In this document: positions 26,485-34,356 of the stretch, piece by piece | Position numbering within the stretch: position 1 is the stretch's first letter | Layout of the letters: every line of letters starts with the position of its first letter | From: Dongia_A sp039808885 | Lineage (GTDB): Bacteria; Pseudomonadota; Alphaproteobacteria; Dongiales; Dongiaceae | Direction: 5' to 3' | Assembly: GCA_039808885.1 (NCBI GenBank) | Contig: JBDHTX010000006.1 | Location: 1-64,000, forward strand | DNA length: 64,000 bases | Program-made: the position numbers and the translations under genes | The notes under the pieces: model-generated | Seen by the model: the letters and a program-made list of their open reading frames with translations, nothing else | The model's database searches: none | What the model was told of the DNA's origin: nothing

Positions 26485-27324
26485 ATGGCCGATCAAATGC
26501 TTAAGGACGAGCAACAAACGCCCGCCGCAGAGGCTTTCCTCAAGCTTCTGGAGATCATGGCAAAGCTGCGCGACCCCCAGGGCGGCTGCCCCTGGGACCT
26601 CGAACAGAGCTTCCGCACCATCGTCCAGCACACCATCGAGGAAGCCTACGAGGTCGCCGACGCCATCGAGCAGGACGACCTGGAGAGCCTGAAAAGCGAG
26701 CTCGGCGACCTGCTGTTCCAGACCGTGTTCTACGCCCAGATGGCGCGCGAGGCCGGCAGCTTCGACATGGCCGACGTGATCCGCGGCCTCAACGACAAGA
26801 TGATCAAGCGCCACCCGCACGTCTTCGGCCAGGTTTCCATCGCCGATGCCGAGCAGCAGACCCATGCCTGGGAAAAGCAGAAGGCCGAGGAGCGCGCGGC
26901 GCAGGCCGCCGCCAAGGGGCTGAAGCCGAGCGCCATCGACGGCGTCATCCCCGGCCTGCCCGCCCTCACCCGCGCCGAGAAGCTGCAGAAGCGCGCCGCC
27001 CGGGTCGGCTTCGACTGGCCGGAGCCGGCCCAGGTGCTCGACAAGATCGCCGAGGAGACGCAGGAGATTCGCGCGGCGCTCGAAGAAAAGCTGCCAAGGG
27101 ACTCCGTCGCCGAGGAAATCGGCGATCTGCTCTTCGCCGTGGTCAACCTCGCCCGGCACCTGCAGATCGACAGCGAGGGCGCCCTGCGCGCCGCCAACCG
27201 CAAGTTCGAGCGCCGCTTCCGGAGGGTCGAGGACATCCTCCACGCGCAAGGCAAGGAGCCGGCGGGCAGCACCCTCGACGAGATGGGAGCGGCCTGGGTT
27301 CAAGCGAAACAAGAAGAGCGTTAG
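26485..27324 (+). CDS. mazG: Nucleoside triphosphate pyrophosphohydrolase MazG
   Basis: A 279-residue all-alpha NTP pyrophosphohydrolase with two tandem MazG domains. The first contains GGCPWDLEQS and the metal-binding EEAYEVADAI…ELGDLLFQTVF (about residues 30-80). The second, degenerate one is in the C-terminal half (EETQEIRAALEEK…EEIGDLLFAVVNLARHL). It removes aberrant or alarmone-like nucleotides. AGGA precedes the ATG. Confidence 0.95.
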   Translation: MADQMLKDEQQTPAAEAFLKLLEIMAKLRDPQGGCPWDLEQSFRTIVQHTIEEAYEVADAIEQDDLESLKSELGDLLFQTVFYAQMAREAGSFDMADVIRGLNDKMIKRHPHVFGQVSIADAEQQTHAWEKQKAEERAAQAAAKGLKPSAIDGVIPGLPALTRAEKLQKRAARVGFDWPEPAQVLDKIAEETQEIRAALEEKLPRDSVAEEIGDLLFAVVNLARHLQIDSEGALRAANRKFERRFRRVEDILHAQGKEPAGSTLDEMGAAWVQAKQEER

Positions 27325-27351
27325 ACGCTTCCAATAAGCTGTTTTTAAAGC

Positions 27352-27370
27352 ATTGTTGCGCAGCAATTTT
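27352..27370 (+). terminator. Weak hairpin plus T-run between mazG and the VOC gene
   Basis: ATTGT and GCAAT can pair across a 6-base loop (one G-T pair) and are followed by TTTT. It lies in the only convergent gap here and could end mazG transcription. The stem is short, so this is tentative. Confidence 0.3.
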
Positions 27371-27393
27371 GCGGCATGCGCCGAGGTCCGACC

Positions 27394-27822
27394 TCACGCT
27401 TTGGGCAATTGGACGCTGCCATCATCCAGGATGGTGAAGCCTGGATTCCAGGCGATCTCCCAGGCGAAGCCATCGGGATCGGCGAAATAGCCGGTGTAGC
27501 CGCCCCAGAACACGTCGCCGGCGGGTTTCAGGATCCTGGCGCCCGCCTTCTCAGCCTCCGCCAGGAGCCGGTCGACCTCCGCTTTGCTGCGCACGTTTTG
27601 CGCCAAGGAGATGTTGGCGAAGCCGCTTCCGGGAGATCCCGCCTTGGCGTCCTCGGCGAGGGAATCCCGGTTCCACAAACCGAGGATCATGCCGCCGCAC
27701 TGGAAGAAGGCGACATGCTCGTTACTGGGCGGCGATTCGCTCCAGCCGAGGCGCCGGTAGAAGGCGCGCGACGCGGCGAGGTCGCGCACGCCGAGGGTGA
27801 CGAGGCTGAGACGCTGGTCCAT
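27394..27822 (-). CDS. VOC (glyoxalase/bleomycin-resistance fold) protein
   Basis: A 142-residue vicinal-oxygen-chelate protein with the paired beta-alpha-beta-beta-beta units: LVTLGVRDLAASRAFYRRLGW at the start and …YFADPDGFAWEIAWNPGF… at the end. The terminal Glu of WEIAWN is a usual metal ligand. The specific reaction is unknown. A strong GGGAGGAAG precedes the ATG. Confidence 0.85.
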   Translation of the reverse strand: MDQRLSLVTLGVRDLAASRAFYRRLGWSESPPSNEHVAFFQCGGMILGLWNRDSLAEDAKAGSPGSGFANISLAQNVRSKAEVDRLLAEAEKAGARILKPAGDVFWGGYTGYFADPDGFAWEIAWNPGFTILDDGSVQLPKA

Positions 27823-27851
27823 GACGCTTCCTCCCGGCTGCGGAGGATAGG

Positions 27852-28358
27852 TTATGCGACCGCCATGGGACAGGATTCGTCAGGGCAGGTGTCGGCGTCG
27901 CAGAGCCGGCAGCGCCGGTCGCACTCGACCTCGCTGTGGCCGAGGCCGCGCAACACCTTGTCGGCGATGGCGGCCAGGACCTGGCGCTCGCCGGGGTCGA
28001 GCTGGCGCAGGGCCTCGGCCAAGGCGTGGCGCCGGCCGATCAGCAGCGACTTGACCTGCCGCTTCCCGGCCTCGGTGAGGCGCAAGGCGACCGAGCGGCG
28101 ATCGGCGCCCGCTTTGCGCTCGACCAGATGGTCGGCGGCCAGCCGGTCGACCAGGCGCACGGTGCCCGGCTGCGACAGCCCCAGGATCTTCGACAGGCGG
28201 TCGACCGACAGCCCGCTCTCCTGCCCGATCACGATGAGGGCAGCGCAGGCGCTGTCGTTGCCCTCCGCAAGCTCCTGCATGGCGCCGCGGAAATCATCCG
28301 CCAGCGCCAGGGCAAAGGCGCCGATCACATTGAGATCGCGCAACTCTTCCGCTTTCAT
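27852..28358 (-). CDS. MarR family transcriptional regulator with Cys-rich tail
   Basis: A 168-residue winged-helix regulator. The recognition region is LSVDRLSKILGLSQPGTVRLVDRL, followed by the wing ERKAGADRRSVALRLTEAG. The C-terminal ~20 residues hold five cysteines in a C-x3-C-x2-C-x4-C-x4-C pattern that could bind Zn or an Fe-S cluster, or sense redox. Its ATG overlaps the stop codon of the arginase-like gene (ATGA), so the two form an operon, and the promoter at 29269-29297 carries a palindrome suited to MarR autoregulation. Confidence 0.87.
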   Translation of the reverse strand: MKAEELRDLNVIGAFALALADDFRGAMQELAEGNDSACAALIVIGQESGLSVDRLSKILGLSQPGTVRLVDRLAADHLVERKAGADRRSVALRLTEAGKRQVKSLLIGRRHALAEALRQLDPGERQVLAAIADKVLRGLGHSEVECDRRCRLCDADTCPDESCPMAVA

Positions 28359-29242
28359 GGGTTGGCCCTCATGACGCCCTCCAGGAACCGGCCCAGCCGG
28401 CGGCCACAGGCGCCGTCCGGGTCCTTCTCCGGGTTGTAGCAGGTCGTCACCACGCCGAGCAGCCGGGGCGAACGCGCCAGCGGGCCGCAGAGCTCCTCGA
28501 TCTCGCCCCAGTCGAGCCCGTCGCCGATCAGCGCATCGGTCGCCGGGAACGCGGCCGGATCGAGGGCGTCGACGTCGAGGAACAGCCAGAACGGCAGGCC
28601 GCGGGCCTCGAAATGCCACCGCGCCGCCTCGCCCATCCGCACCGCGCCGCGCGCCCGGATTGCCAGCGTGTCGGCATGGCAGAAGCCCGGGCCGAAATCC
28701 TCCGGCATCAGGGAGCCGTGGCCCTTGGCCTGCAGGGCATCGCGATAGCCGAGCAGATAGACCCGGTCCGGCGCCAGGGAGGCCCCGCCGGCGGCGTCCA
28801 GCACCTGCTTGTCGCCGTGGCCCAGCATGGTCGCCAGCGGCAAATCGGCGCCCTCGCCGCTGGGCGAAGACTGGCCGTCATAGAGATCGAGGTGGCCGTC
28901 GATATACGCGACGCCGAAATCGCCGATGCGATCCCGCGTCGCCGCACCCAGGCCGATCATCAGGGTGCAGCAGCCGCCGAGCACCGCCATGCGGCGGTCC
29001 GGTGCCAGCCAGGCGGCGAACTGGCTGCGGATCTTTTCCGTGGCGGCGACCATTTCGGCGTGGCCGACCAGCCCGCTCGCCGGGTCGCGCCTGGCGTCAT
29101 GGATGGGTGCGGCAAGGTCGCCCAGGTCGCGCGCGGCCAGGCGGCTGAGTTCGCTGTATCGGCGCAAGACGCCGGGCGTCAATTCGGTCCCGCCGGTGAT
29201 GCCGGCGCTGTCGATGGCGATTCCAGCCAGATCCCATGGCAT
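28355..29242 (-). CDS. Arginase-like (ureohydrolase superfamily) protein with altered metal motif
   Basis: A 295-residue protein of the arginase/agmatinase/formiminoglutamase fold. Two of three metal-binding motifs are intact: DGHLD (usually DAHxD) and DVDALDP (usually SxDxDxxDP). The first, GGDH in the superfamily, is GGCC here (VLGGCCTLMIGL), so the usual His ligand is a Cys. The enzyme may use a modified metal site or substrate, or may be non-hydrolytic. It is co-transcribed with marR (ATGA overlap), which suggests inducible expression by its substrate. GGGGGGAC precedes the ATG. Confidence 0.8.
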   Translation of the reverse strand: MPWDLAGIAIDSAGITGGTELTPGVLRRYSELSRLAARDLGDLAAPIHDARRDPASGLVGHAEMVAATEKIRSQFAAWLAPDRRMAVLGGCCTLMIGLGAATRDRIGDFGVAYIDGHLDLYDGQSSPSGEGADLPLATMLGHGDKQVLDAAGGASLAPDRVYLLGYRDALQAKGHGSLMPEDFGPGFCHADTLAIRARGAVRMGEAARWHFEARGLPFWLFLDVDALDPAAFPATDALIGDGLDWGEIEELCGPLARSPRLLGVVTTCYNPEKDPDGACGRRLGRFLEGVMRANP

Positions 29243-29268
29243 GCGCGTCCCCCCGCTTGCTGCAGGAC

Positions 29269-29297
29269 TTTATATGCATGCCGCATGCAATTGTCAA
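29269..29297 (-). promoter_or_regulatory. Sigma-70 promoter with palindromic operator for the arginase-like/marR operon
   Basis: On the minus strand TTGACA (29297-29292), a 17-base spacer and TATAAA (29274-29269) form a near-consensus promoter. The spacer contains the palindrome TGCATG-CGG-CATGCA (29275-29289), where a bound MarR dimer would block RNA polymerase. The expected start lies near 29262, about 20 bases before the ATG. Confidence 0.75.
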
Positions 29298-29351
29298 ATC
29301 CGCCATCTACGCCACCTTGTAAATGACATAGCTACAATGTCTTATAGGCTG

Positions 29352-29367
29352 TTCTTAATGTTAAGAA
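29352..29367. terminator. Palindrome at the 3' end of the HIBADH-family gene
   Basis: TTCTTAA and TTAAGAA are separated by two bases and overlap the TAA stop of the upstream dehydrogenase gene. A second small inverted repeat (GACAT…ATGTC) follows downstream. No T-run follows, so this may be only an mRNA 3'-end hairpin. Confidence 0.3.
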
Positions 29368-30227
29368 TGCGCCAGCAGGTGGATCAGGCTGGAGGTGTCC
29401 CAGCGCTTGCCGCCGCGCTGCTGGACCTGGGCGTAGAACTGGTCGACCAGCGCGGTGACCGGCAGGCGCGCGCCATTGCGCTTGGCCTCGTCGAGGCAGA
29501 TGCCGAGGTCCTTGCGCATCCAGTCGACGGCGAAACCGAAGTCGAACTTGTCCTGGACCATGGTCAGGGCGCGGTTCTCCATCTGCCAGGACTGCGCCGC
29601 CCCTTTCGAAATGGTCTCGACCAGCTTCACCGGGTCGAGGCCGGCCTTCATGGCGAAATTCATGCCCTCGGCCAGTCCCTGGACCAGGCCGGCGATGCAG
29701 ATCTGGTTGACCATCTTGGCAAGCTGGCCGCTGCCGACCGCGCCGAGCAGGACGCAGGCGCGGGCATAGGAATCGATCACCGGCTTGGCGATGTCGAAAT
29801 CCGCCTGCGCGCCGCCGACCATGACGGTGAGCTTGCCGTTCTCGGCGCCGGCCTGGCCGCCGGAGACCGGCGCGTCCAGGAAGCGCAGCCCCTTCTCCTG
29901 CGCCACCGCGCCGAGCTCGCGGGCGACATCGGCGGAGGCGGTGGTGTGGTCGACGAAGATGGCGCCCTTGGCCATGCCGGCGAAGGCGCCCTCGCCGCCC
30001 AGGACGATGCTGCGCAAATCGTCGTCATTGCCGACGCAGGCGAAGACGATTTCGGCGCCCCTGGCGGCCTCGGCCGGGGTGGCCGCCGCCTTGCCGCCGT
30101 GGGTCGCGGCCCATTTCTCGGCCTTGGCCTTGGTCCGGTTGTAGGCCGTCACCTCGTGGCCGTTCTTCTTCAGATGGCCGGCCATCGGGAAACCCATGAC
30201 GCCCAGACCCAGGAATGCCGTTTTCAT
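29361..30227 (-). CDS. NAD(P)-dependent beta-hydroxyacid dehydrogenase (HIBADH family)
   Basis: A 288-residue dehydrogenase related to 3-hydroxyisobutyrate, tartronate-semialdehyde and glyoxylate/succinic-semialdehyde reductases. The Rossmann motif GLGVMGFPMA is at residues 7-16, the substrate loop is DAPVSGGQAGA near 119-129, and the catalytic Lys is K171 (GQLAKMVNQ). I start it at the ATG at 30227 behind GGGGAGGGG. The exact substrate cannot be read from sequence. It is last in the long dusB-to-here minus-strand run. Confidence 0.9.
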   Translation of the reverse strand: MKTAFLGLGVMGFPMAGHLKKNGHEVTAYNRTKAKAEKWAATHGGKAAATPAEAARGAEIVFACVGNDDDLRSIVLGGEGAFAGMAKGAIFVDHTTASADVARELGAVAQEKGLRFLDAPVSGGQAGAENGKLTVMVGGAQADFDIAKPVIDSYARACVLLGAVGSGQLAKMVNQICIAGLVQGLAEGMNFAMKAGLDPVKLVETISKGAAQSWQMENRALTMVQDKFDFGFAVDWMRKDLGICLDEAKRNGARLPVTALVDQFYAQVQQRGGKRWDTSSLIHLLAHS

Positions 30228-30240
30228 TGACCCCTCCCCG

Positions 30241-31053
30241 TTAAGCTGCCGCGCGGAGCCGCGCGAGAATGTAGCGCCAAATCTCGTCATTGCGCGCCGA
30301 CAGCACGCCGGGCGCCGCCGTGGCGATGCTCGGGCGATAGCCGGCGCCGTCCGGATCGCCGACGATGCCGCCGACTTCCCGCACCAGCAAGGCGCCGGGC
30401 GCGTGATCCCACGGCCAGGCGCGGCCGAACAGGATGAAATCCATTTCGCCCCGGGCCAGGCGCAGATAGTCGAGCCCGGCGCAGCGCAGGCTCTTCACCT
30501 GGCGGATCTGGCGGCGCAACGCCTCGGCGCGCGGATGCAGGGCGGGCTTGCTCAACTTGCCGACCGCGACGACGCCGACGGGGGTGTCGCCCGCTGGGCC
30601 CAGCTTCGGCAGCGTCCGCCCGGAAAAGCTGGCGCCGCCGCCATGCTCGGCCATCGCCGTCTCGCCGGTGGTCGGCAAATGGATCCAGCTCGCCAGCAGC
30701 TCGTCGCCGCGCAGCAGGGCGACCATGGAGCAGAAATCCGCCTTGCCCTCGGCGAAATTGGCGGTGCCGTCGACCGGGTCCACCACCCAGGCGACTTGCC
30801 CGTGGGTCAGCTTCGACAGGATGTCGGGGTCCTTCGCCGCGGCCTCCTCGCCGATGACGATGGAGCCGGGCACCTGGTCCAGCAGCAAGGGCGTCAGCGC
30901 CAGCTCGGCCTGTTCGTCGGCGATGGTGACGATGTCGCCCGGCCCCTTCTCGCGCATCTCATGGGCGGCGAGGCTGCGGAAGCGCGGCTGGATCTCGCGG
31001 GCGGCGACTTCGGCGATGATCGCCGCCACGGCTTCGATATTGACCCGCGTCAT
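30241..31053 (-). CDS. Inositol monophosphatase family phosphatase
   Basis: A 270-residue Mg-dependent phosphatase of the IMPase/SuhB/HisN superfamily. Visible metal motifs are GEEAAAK, DPVDGTANF (D-P-[IV]-D-G-T) and WPWDHAPGALLVREVGG. It could hydrolyse inositol-1-phosphate, histidinol phosphate or a related compound. Lies 13 bases from both hflX and the HIBADH gene and is likely part of their transcript. Confidence 0.9.
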   Translation of the reverse strand: MTRVNIEAVAAIIAEVAAREIQPRFRSLAAHEMREKGPGDIVTIADEQAELALTPLLLDQVPGSIVIGEEAAAKDPDILSKLTHGQVAWVVDPVDGTANFAEGKADFCSMVALLRGDELLASWIHLPTTGETAMAEHGGGASFSGRTLPKLGPAGDTPVGVVAVGKLSKPALHPRAEALRRQIRQVKSLRCAGLDYLRLARGEMDFILFGRAWPWDHAPGALLVREVGGIVGDPDGAGYRPSIATAAPGVLSARNDEIWRYILARLRAAA

Positions 31054-31066
31054 CCTTGGAAAACCT

Positions 31067-32452
31067 TCAATGCGTGGTGCCGGGCTGGTCCCGCCCGGCC
31101 CGCGCCGGATCGTAGCGGCCCTGCTCGAAGCGGTTGCGATCGTCGGGCGACAGGCGGACGGTGAGGTTGGCGCCCTCCTCGTCATCGGTGCGCTCGAGCA
31201 CCTCGCCGTGCTCGTAGAGCCAGGCGATGTCGCTGCCGCGATCATGGCCGAGGCGATAGGTGGCGACCACCCGGCCGCGCGCCAGGCGCGCCTCGATCTC
31301 CATCAGCAGCCGCTCGCATCCCGCCCCGGTCAGCGCCGAGACGGCGATGACGCGCGGGTCGCGCCGCGCCATGTCCTCGATCCGGCCGATCTCCTCCGCC
31401 GGCAGCGCGTCGAGCTTGTTCAGCACCTCGATCATGCTGTCCATGGTCTCGACGTCGAGGCCGAGGCCGCGCAGCACCGCCTCGACATCGGCCTTCTGCG
31501 CCTCGGTCTCCGCATGGGCGATGTCGCGCACGTGCAGGATCAGGTCCGCCTCCAGCACCTCTTCCAGCGTGGCGCGGAAAGCGGCGACCAATTCGGTCGG
31601 CAGATCGGAGATGAAGCCGACGGTGTCGGACAGGATGATCTCCCGCCCGCCCTGCAGGCTGACCCGACGCATGGTCGGGTCGAGGGTCGCGAACAGCAGG
31701 TCCTTGGCCATCACGTCGGCCTTGGTCAGGCGGTTGAACAGGGTCGACTTGCCGGCATTGGTGTAGCCGACCAGGGCCACCACGGGATACGGCACGCGCT
31801 TGCGGGCCCGGCGATGCAGGGCGCGGGTGCGCTTCACGTCGTCGAGGTCGCGCTTGATGCGCACGATGCGCTCGTCGATCAGCCGGCGGTCGATCTCGAT
31901 CTGGGATTCGCCGGGACCGCCGATGAAGCCGAAGCCGCCGCGTTGCCGTTCCAGGTGGGTCCAGGACTTCACCAGCCGCGAGCGCTGGTAGGAGAGCGCC
32001 GCCAGTTCGACCTGCAGCTTGCCTTCCGCTGTGCGCGCGCGCTCGCCGAAGATCTCCAGGATCAGGCCGGTGCGGTCGATGACCTTGCACTTCCAGGCCT
32101 GCTCCAGGTTGCGCTGCTGCACCGGGGTCAGCGCGGTGTCGACAACGACCAGGGCGATCTCCTGCGCCTCGATCAGCGCCTTCAGCCGCTCGACGGCGCC
32201 GCTGCCGATGAGAGTCGCCGGCTTCGGCTCGGAGACGCGCACCACCTCGGCCGCGGTGATTTCCAGGTCGATGGCGAGCGCCAGGCCGCAGGCCTCCGCC
32301 AGCCGCGAAGCGGGCGTGCGATAATGCACGCCGGCGCCCGCCTTGGCGCCGCGCTGCAAGTCCGGAAAGATCACCAGCGCGCGGTCGCCATGACGGATGC
32401 CGTCGATGTCGATCCGGGGCTCCCGGCGGTCGGCCGGTGCCTGGTCAGCCAC
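31067..32452 (-). CDS. hflX: GTPase HflX
   Basis: A 461-residue ribosome-associated GTPase that splits stalled or heat-damaged ribosomes. The N-terminal HflX domain ends with RGGFGFIGGPGESQIE, then the G domain has G1 GYTNAGKST at about 228-236, the G3 region DTVGF and G4 NKLD. A short C-terminal extension follows. Located directly downstream of hfq, the order also known from enterobacteria. Confidence 0.96.
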   Translation of the reverse strand: MADQAPADRREPRIDIDGIRHGDRALVIFPDLQRGAKAGAGVHYRTPASRLAEACGLALAIDLEITAAEVVRVSEPKPATLIGSGAVERLKALIEAQEIALVVVDTALTPVQQRNLEQAWKCKVIDRTGLILEIFGERARTAEGKLQVELAALSYQRSRLVKSWTHLERQRGGFGFIGGPGESQIEIDRRLIDERIVRIKRDLDDVKRTRALHRRARKRVPYPVVALVGYTNAGKSTLFNRLTKADVMAKDLLFATLDPTMRRVSLQGGREIILSDTVGFISDLPTELVAAFRATLEEVLEADLILHVRDIAHAETEAQKADVEAVLRGLGLDVETMDSMIEVLNKLDALPAEEIGRIEDMARRDPRVIAVSALTGAGCERLLMEIEARLARGRVVATYRLGHDRGSDIAWLYEHGEVLERTDDEEGANLTVRLSPDDRNRFEQGRYDPARAGRDQPGTTH

Positions 32453-32491
32453 GCTTCAACCTCGCGTCGTAAAAACTGTGGCGAAGCAGGC

Positions 32492-32743
32492 TCAAGCCTC
32501 TTCGCCTTCCTTCGCCCCTTCGAAGAGCTGCAGCGGTCCGGCCGGCATGATGGTCGAGATCGCGTGCTTGTAGACCAGCTGCGAATGGGCGTCGCGGCGC
32601 AACAAGACCGAAAAATTATCGAACCACGTGATAATGCCCTGCAGCTTCACGCCGTTCACCAGGAACACGGTGACCGGCATCTTCGCCTTGCGAATGCTGT
32701 TGAGAAATACGTCCTGGACGCTTTGCGATTTTTCGTTGGCCAT
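32492..32743 (-). CDS. hfq: RNA chaperone Hfq
   Basis: An 83-residue Sm-like protein that mediates sRNA-mRNA pairing. The Sm1 region has SVQDVFLNSIRKAKMPVTVF and VNGVKLQGIITWFDNFSVLL; the Sm2 motif is YKHAISTIMP. The C-terminal tail is short and acidic (FEGAKEGEEA), as in other alphaproteobacteria. I start it at the ATG at 32743. It precedes hflX by 39 bases. Confidence 0.98.
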   Translation of the reverse strand: MANEKSQSVQDVFLNSIRKAKMPVTVFLVNGVKLQGIITWFDNFSVLLRRDAHSQLVYKHAISTIMPAGPLQLFEGAKEGEEA

Positions 32744-32786
32744 GTCTTCGTCCTTTGTTCTTGGGGCAGCGCACACCCAAACAACT

Positions 32787-32809
32787 CACGCCCGGCGGGG
32801 CCGGGCGTG
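32787..32809 (-). terminator. Strong hairpin between the HAD gene and hfq
   Basis: A perfect 10-base stem (CACGCCCGGC with GCCGGGCGTG) with a GGG loop, followed on the minus strand by AGTTGTTTG. It follows the HAD gene stop by 43 bases and precedes the hfq start by 43. It could terminate the upstream transcript, or be a leader structure that limits hfq read-through. Confidence 0.5.
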
Positions 32810-32852
32810 GCGCTTATGGTCAGACTTAACATAGGTCGTCCGGCTTTGGAAA

Positions 32853-33500
32853 CTAGCCCTGTCGCAAATACGCCAAAAATCCGGCGCAATCCGGAAAATA
32901 CAGGCTGGGTTCGTGGCCCGGGAACTCTGCTTCGCCGGGCGCCCGCGGTCGCACCAGGATCGGCGTGCAGCCGGCATTGCGGGCGCATTTCAGATCGATA
33001 TCGGCATCGCCCGCGAACCAGACATCCGGGCCCGCGGCAATTTCGCCCAGGGCCAGTTGCACGTGCTCGAGGGCCGGCTTGTCGCGGGCCGCATCCCCCG
33101 CACCGGCCAGCTTGCGGAAATAGCGCGACCAGCCGAGATGCTCGGCCTCCTTGCGCAGGAACGGCCCGCGCTTGTTGCTGACGACACCGACATAGAGGCC
33201 GAGCGGGCCGGAAAGGTAAGCCAGCAGGTCCTCGGCGCCGGAGAGCGGACGCAAATGCTGCAAGTGGATCGCCTCGAAGCTCTCGTAGAAGACCTTCTCG
33301 GCCTCCTTCCAGCGCTCGCCGAACAGATGCGGGAAGGAATCCCGCAGCGAGGCGCGCACCCGCGTCTCGGTCTCCTCGCGGGTCCATTTCGGATGGCCCA
33401 TGGCGTCGAGGGTGAGGTTCATCGCCTCGTGGATGACGCCCCAGCTCTCCACCAGGGTGTTGTCCCAATCGAACAGGATGGCGCGCGGCAATTGGGTCAC
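32853..33500 (-). CDS. HAD family hydrolase
   Basis: A 215-residue haloacid-dehalogenase-fold phosphatase. Motif I is DWDNTL with catalytic Asp11 and Asp13, motif II is VVSNK, the Lys of motif III is in ARDKPAL, and motif IV is FAGDADIDLKCA. It resembles phosphoglycolate phosphatases but the substrate is not determined. Its ATG overlaps the stop of the D-amino acid aminotransferase gene (4 bases). Confidence 0.88.
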   Translation of the reverse strand: MTQLPRAILFDWDNTLVESWGVIHEAMNLTLDAMGHPKWTREETETRVRASLRDSFPHLFGERWKEAEKVFYESFEAIHLQHLRPLSGAEDLLAYLSGPLGLYVGVVSNKRGPFLRKEAEHLGWSRYFRKLAGAGDAARDKPALEHVQLALGEIAAGPDVWFAGDADIDLKCARNAGCTPILVRPRAPGEAEFPGHEPSLYFPDCAGFLAYLRQG

Positions 33501-34354
33501 GATACCGGCCTGCCGGTGGCTTCGAGGAAGGCCGCGCGCAGACGCAACGCCATCGGCCCGGGCCTGCCGTCGCCCACCGGCTTGCCGTCGATGCGGGTGA
33601 TCGGCAGGACCTGGTTGTTGGTGCTGGTCAGGAACGCCTCGCGCGCGCGGTGCGCCTCCGCCAGCGAAAACGCGCGCAGCTCCAGCGTCAGGCCGAGCTC
33701 GCGCGCCACGTCGACGACGATGGCGCGGGTGACGCCGGGCAGGATCTCGACCCCGTTCGGCCGCGTCGCCAGCGCGCCGCCCTCGGTCACGATCCAGGCG
33801 CTGGTCGAGGAGCCCTCGGTGACGTTGCCGGCCGCGTCGATCAGCCAGGTTTCGTGCGCGTTCTGCTCCGCGGCCGCCTGTTTCGCCAGCACGTTGGGCA
33901 GCAGGTTCAGCGATTTGATGTCGCAGCGGCCCCAGCGCAGATCCGGCCGGGTGATGATCGCGGCGCCGTCGCGCAGCAGCGCCGCCGGCGCCGGCTTCGA
34001 TCGCTTGGCGATCACCAGCAGGCTGGGGACGGCGTCCTTGGGGAACTTGTGGTCGCGCGGCGCCACGCCGCGCGTCACCTGGATGTAGATTCCGCCGTTG
34101 CGCAGCGTGTTGCGGGCCATGACCTCGCGCACCACGACTTCCAGCGCCGCGCGCGGCATCGGCCAGGCTATGCGCAACTCGCCGAGCGAGCGGCCCAGCC
34201 GCTCGAAATGGCGGTCGGCGGCCACCAGCCGGCCGTCATGCACCGCGATGGCCTCGTAGACCCCGTCGCCGAACATGTAGCCGCGATCTTCCACCCGGAC
34301 GGTGGCGTCGGCGCGCGGCACGTAGCGGCCGTTGATATAGGCGATCTGCGCCAT
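33497..34354 (-). CDS. dat: D-amino-acid transaminase
   Basis: A 285-residue fold-type IV PLP enzyme. The PLP lysine is K147 in RCDIKSLNLLPNVLAK, and the C-terminal …LTSTNNQVLPITRIDG… is typical of D-alanine/D-amino-acid aminotransferases rather than branched-chain ones. It interconverts D-Ala and D-Glu with their keto acids, supplying peptidoglycan precursors. It sits two bases from trkA, a conserved alphaproteobacterial pairing. Confidence 0.88.
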   Translation of the reverse strand: MAQIAYINGRYVPRADATVRVEDRGYMFGDGVYEAIAVHDGRLVAADRHFERLGRSLGELRIAWPMPRAALEVVVREVMARNTLRNGGIYIQVTRGVAPRDHKFPKDAVPSLLVIAKRSKPAPAALLRDGAAIITRPDLRWGRCDIKSLNLLPNVLAKQAAAEQNAHETWLIDAAGNVTEGSSTSAWIVTEGGALATRPNGVEILPGVTRAIVVDVARELGLTLELRAFSLAEAHRAREAFLTSTNNQVLPITRIDGKPVGDGRPGPMALRLRAAFLEATGRPVS

Positions 34355-34356
34355 GC

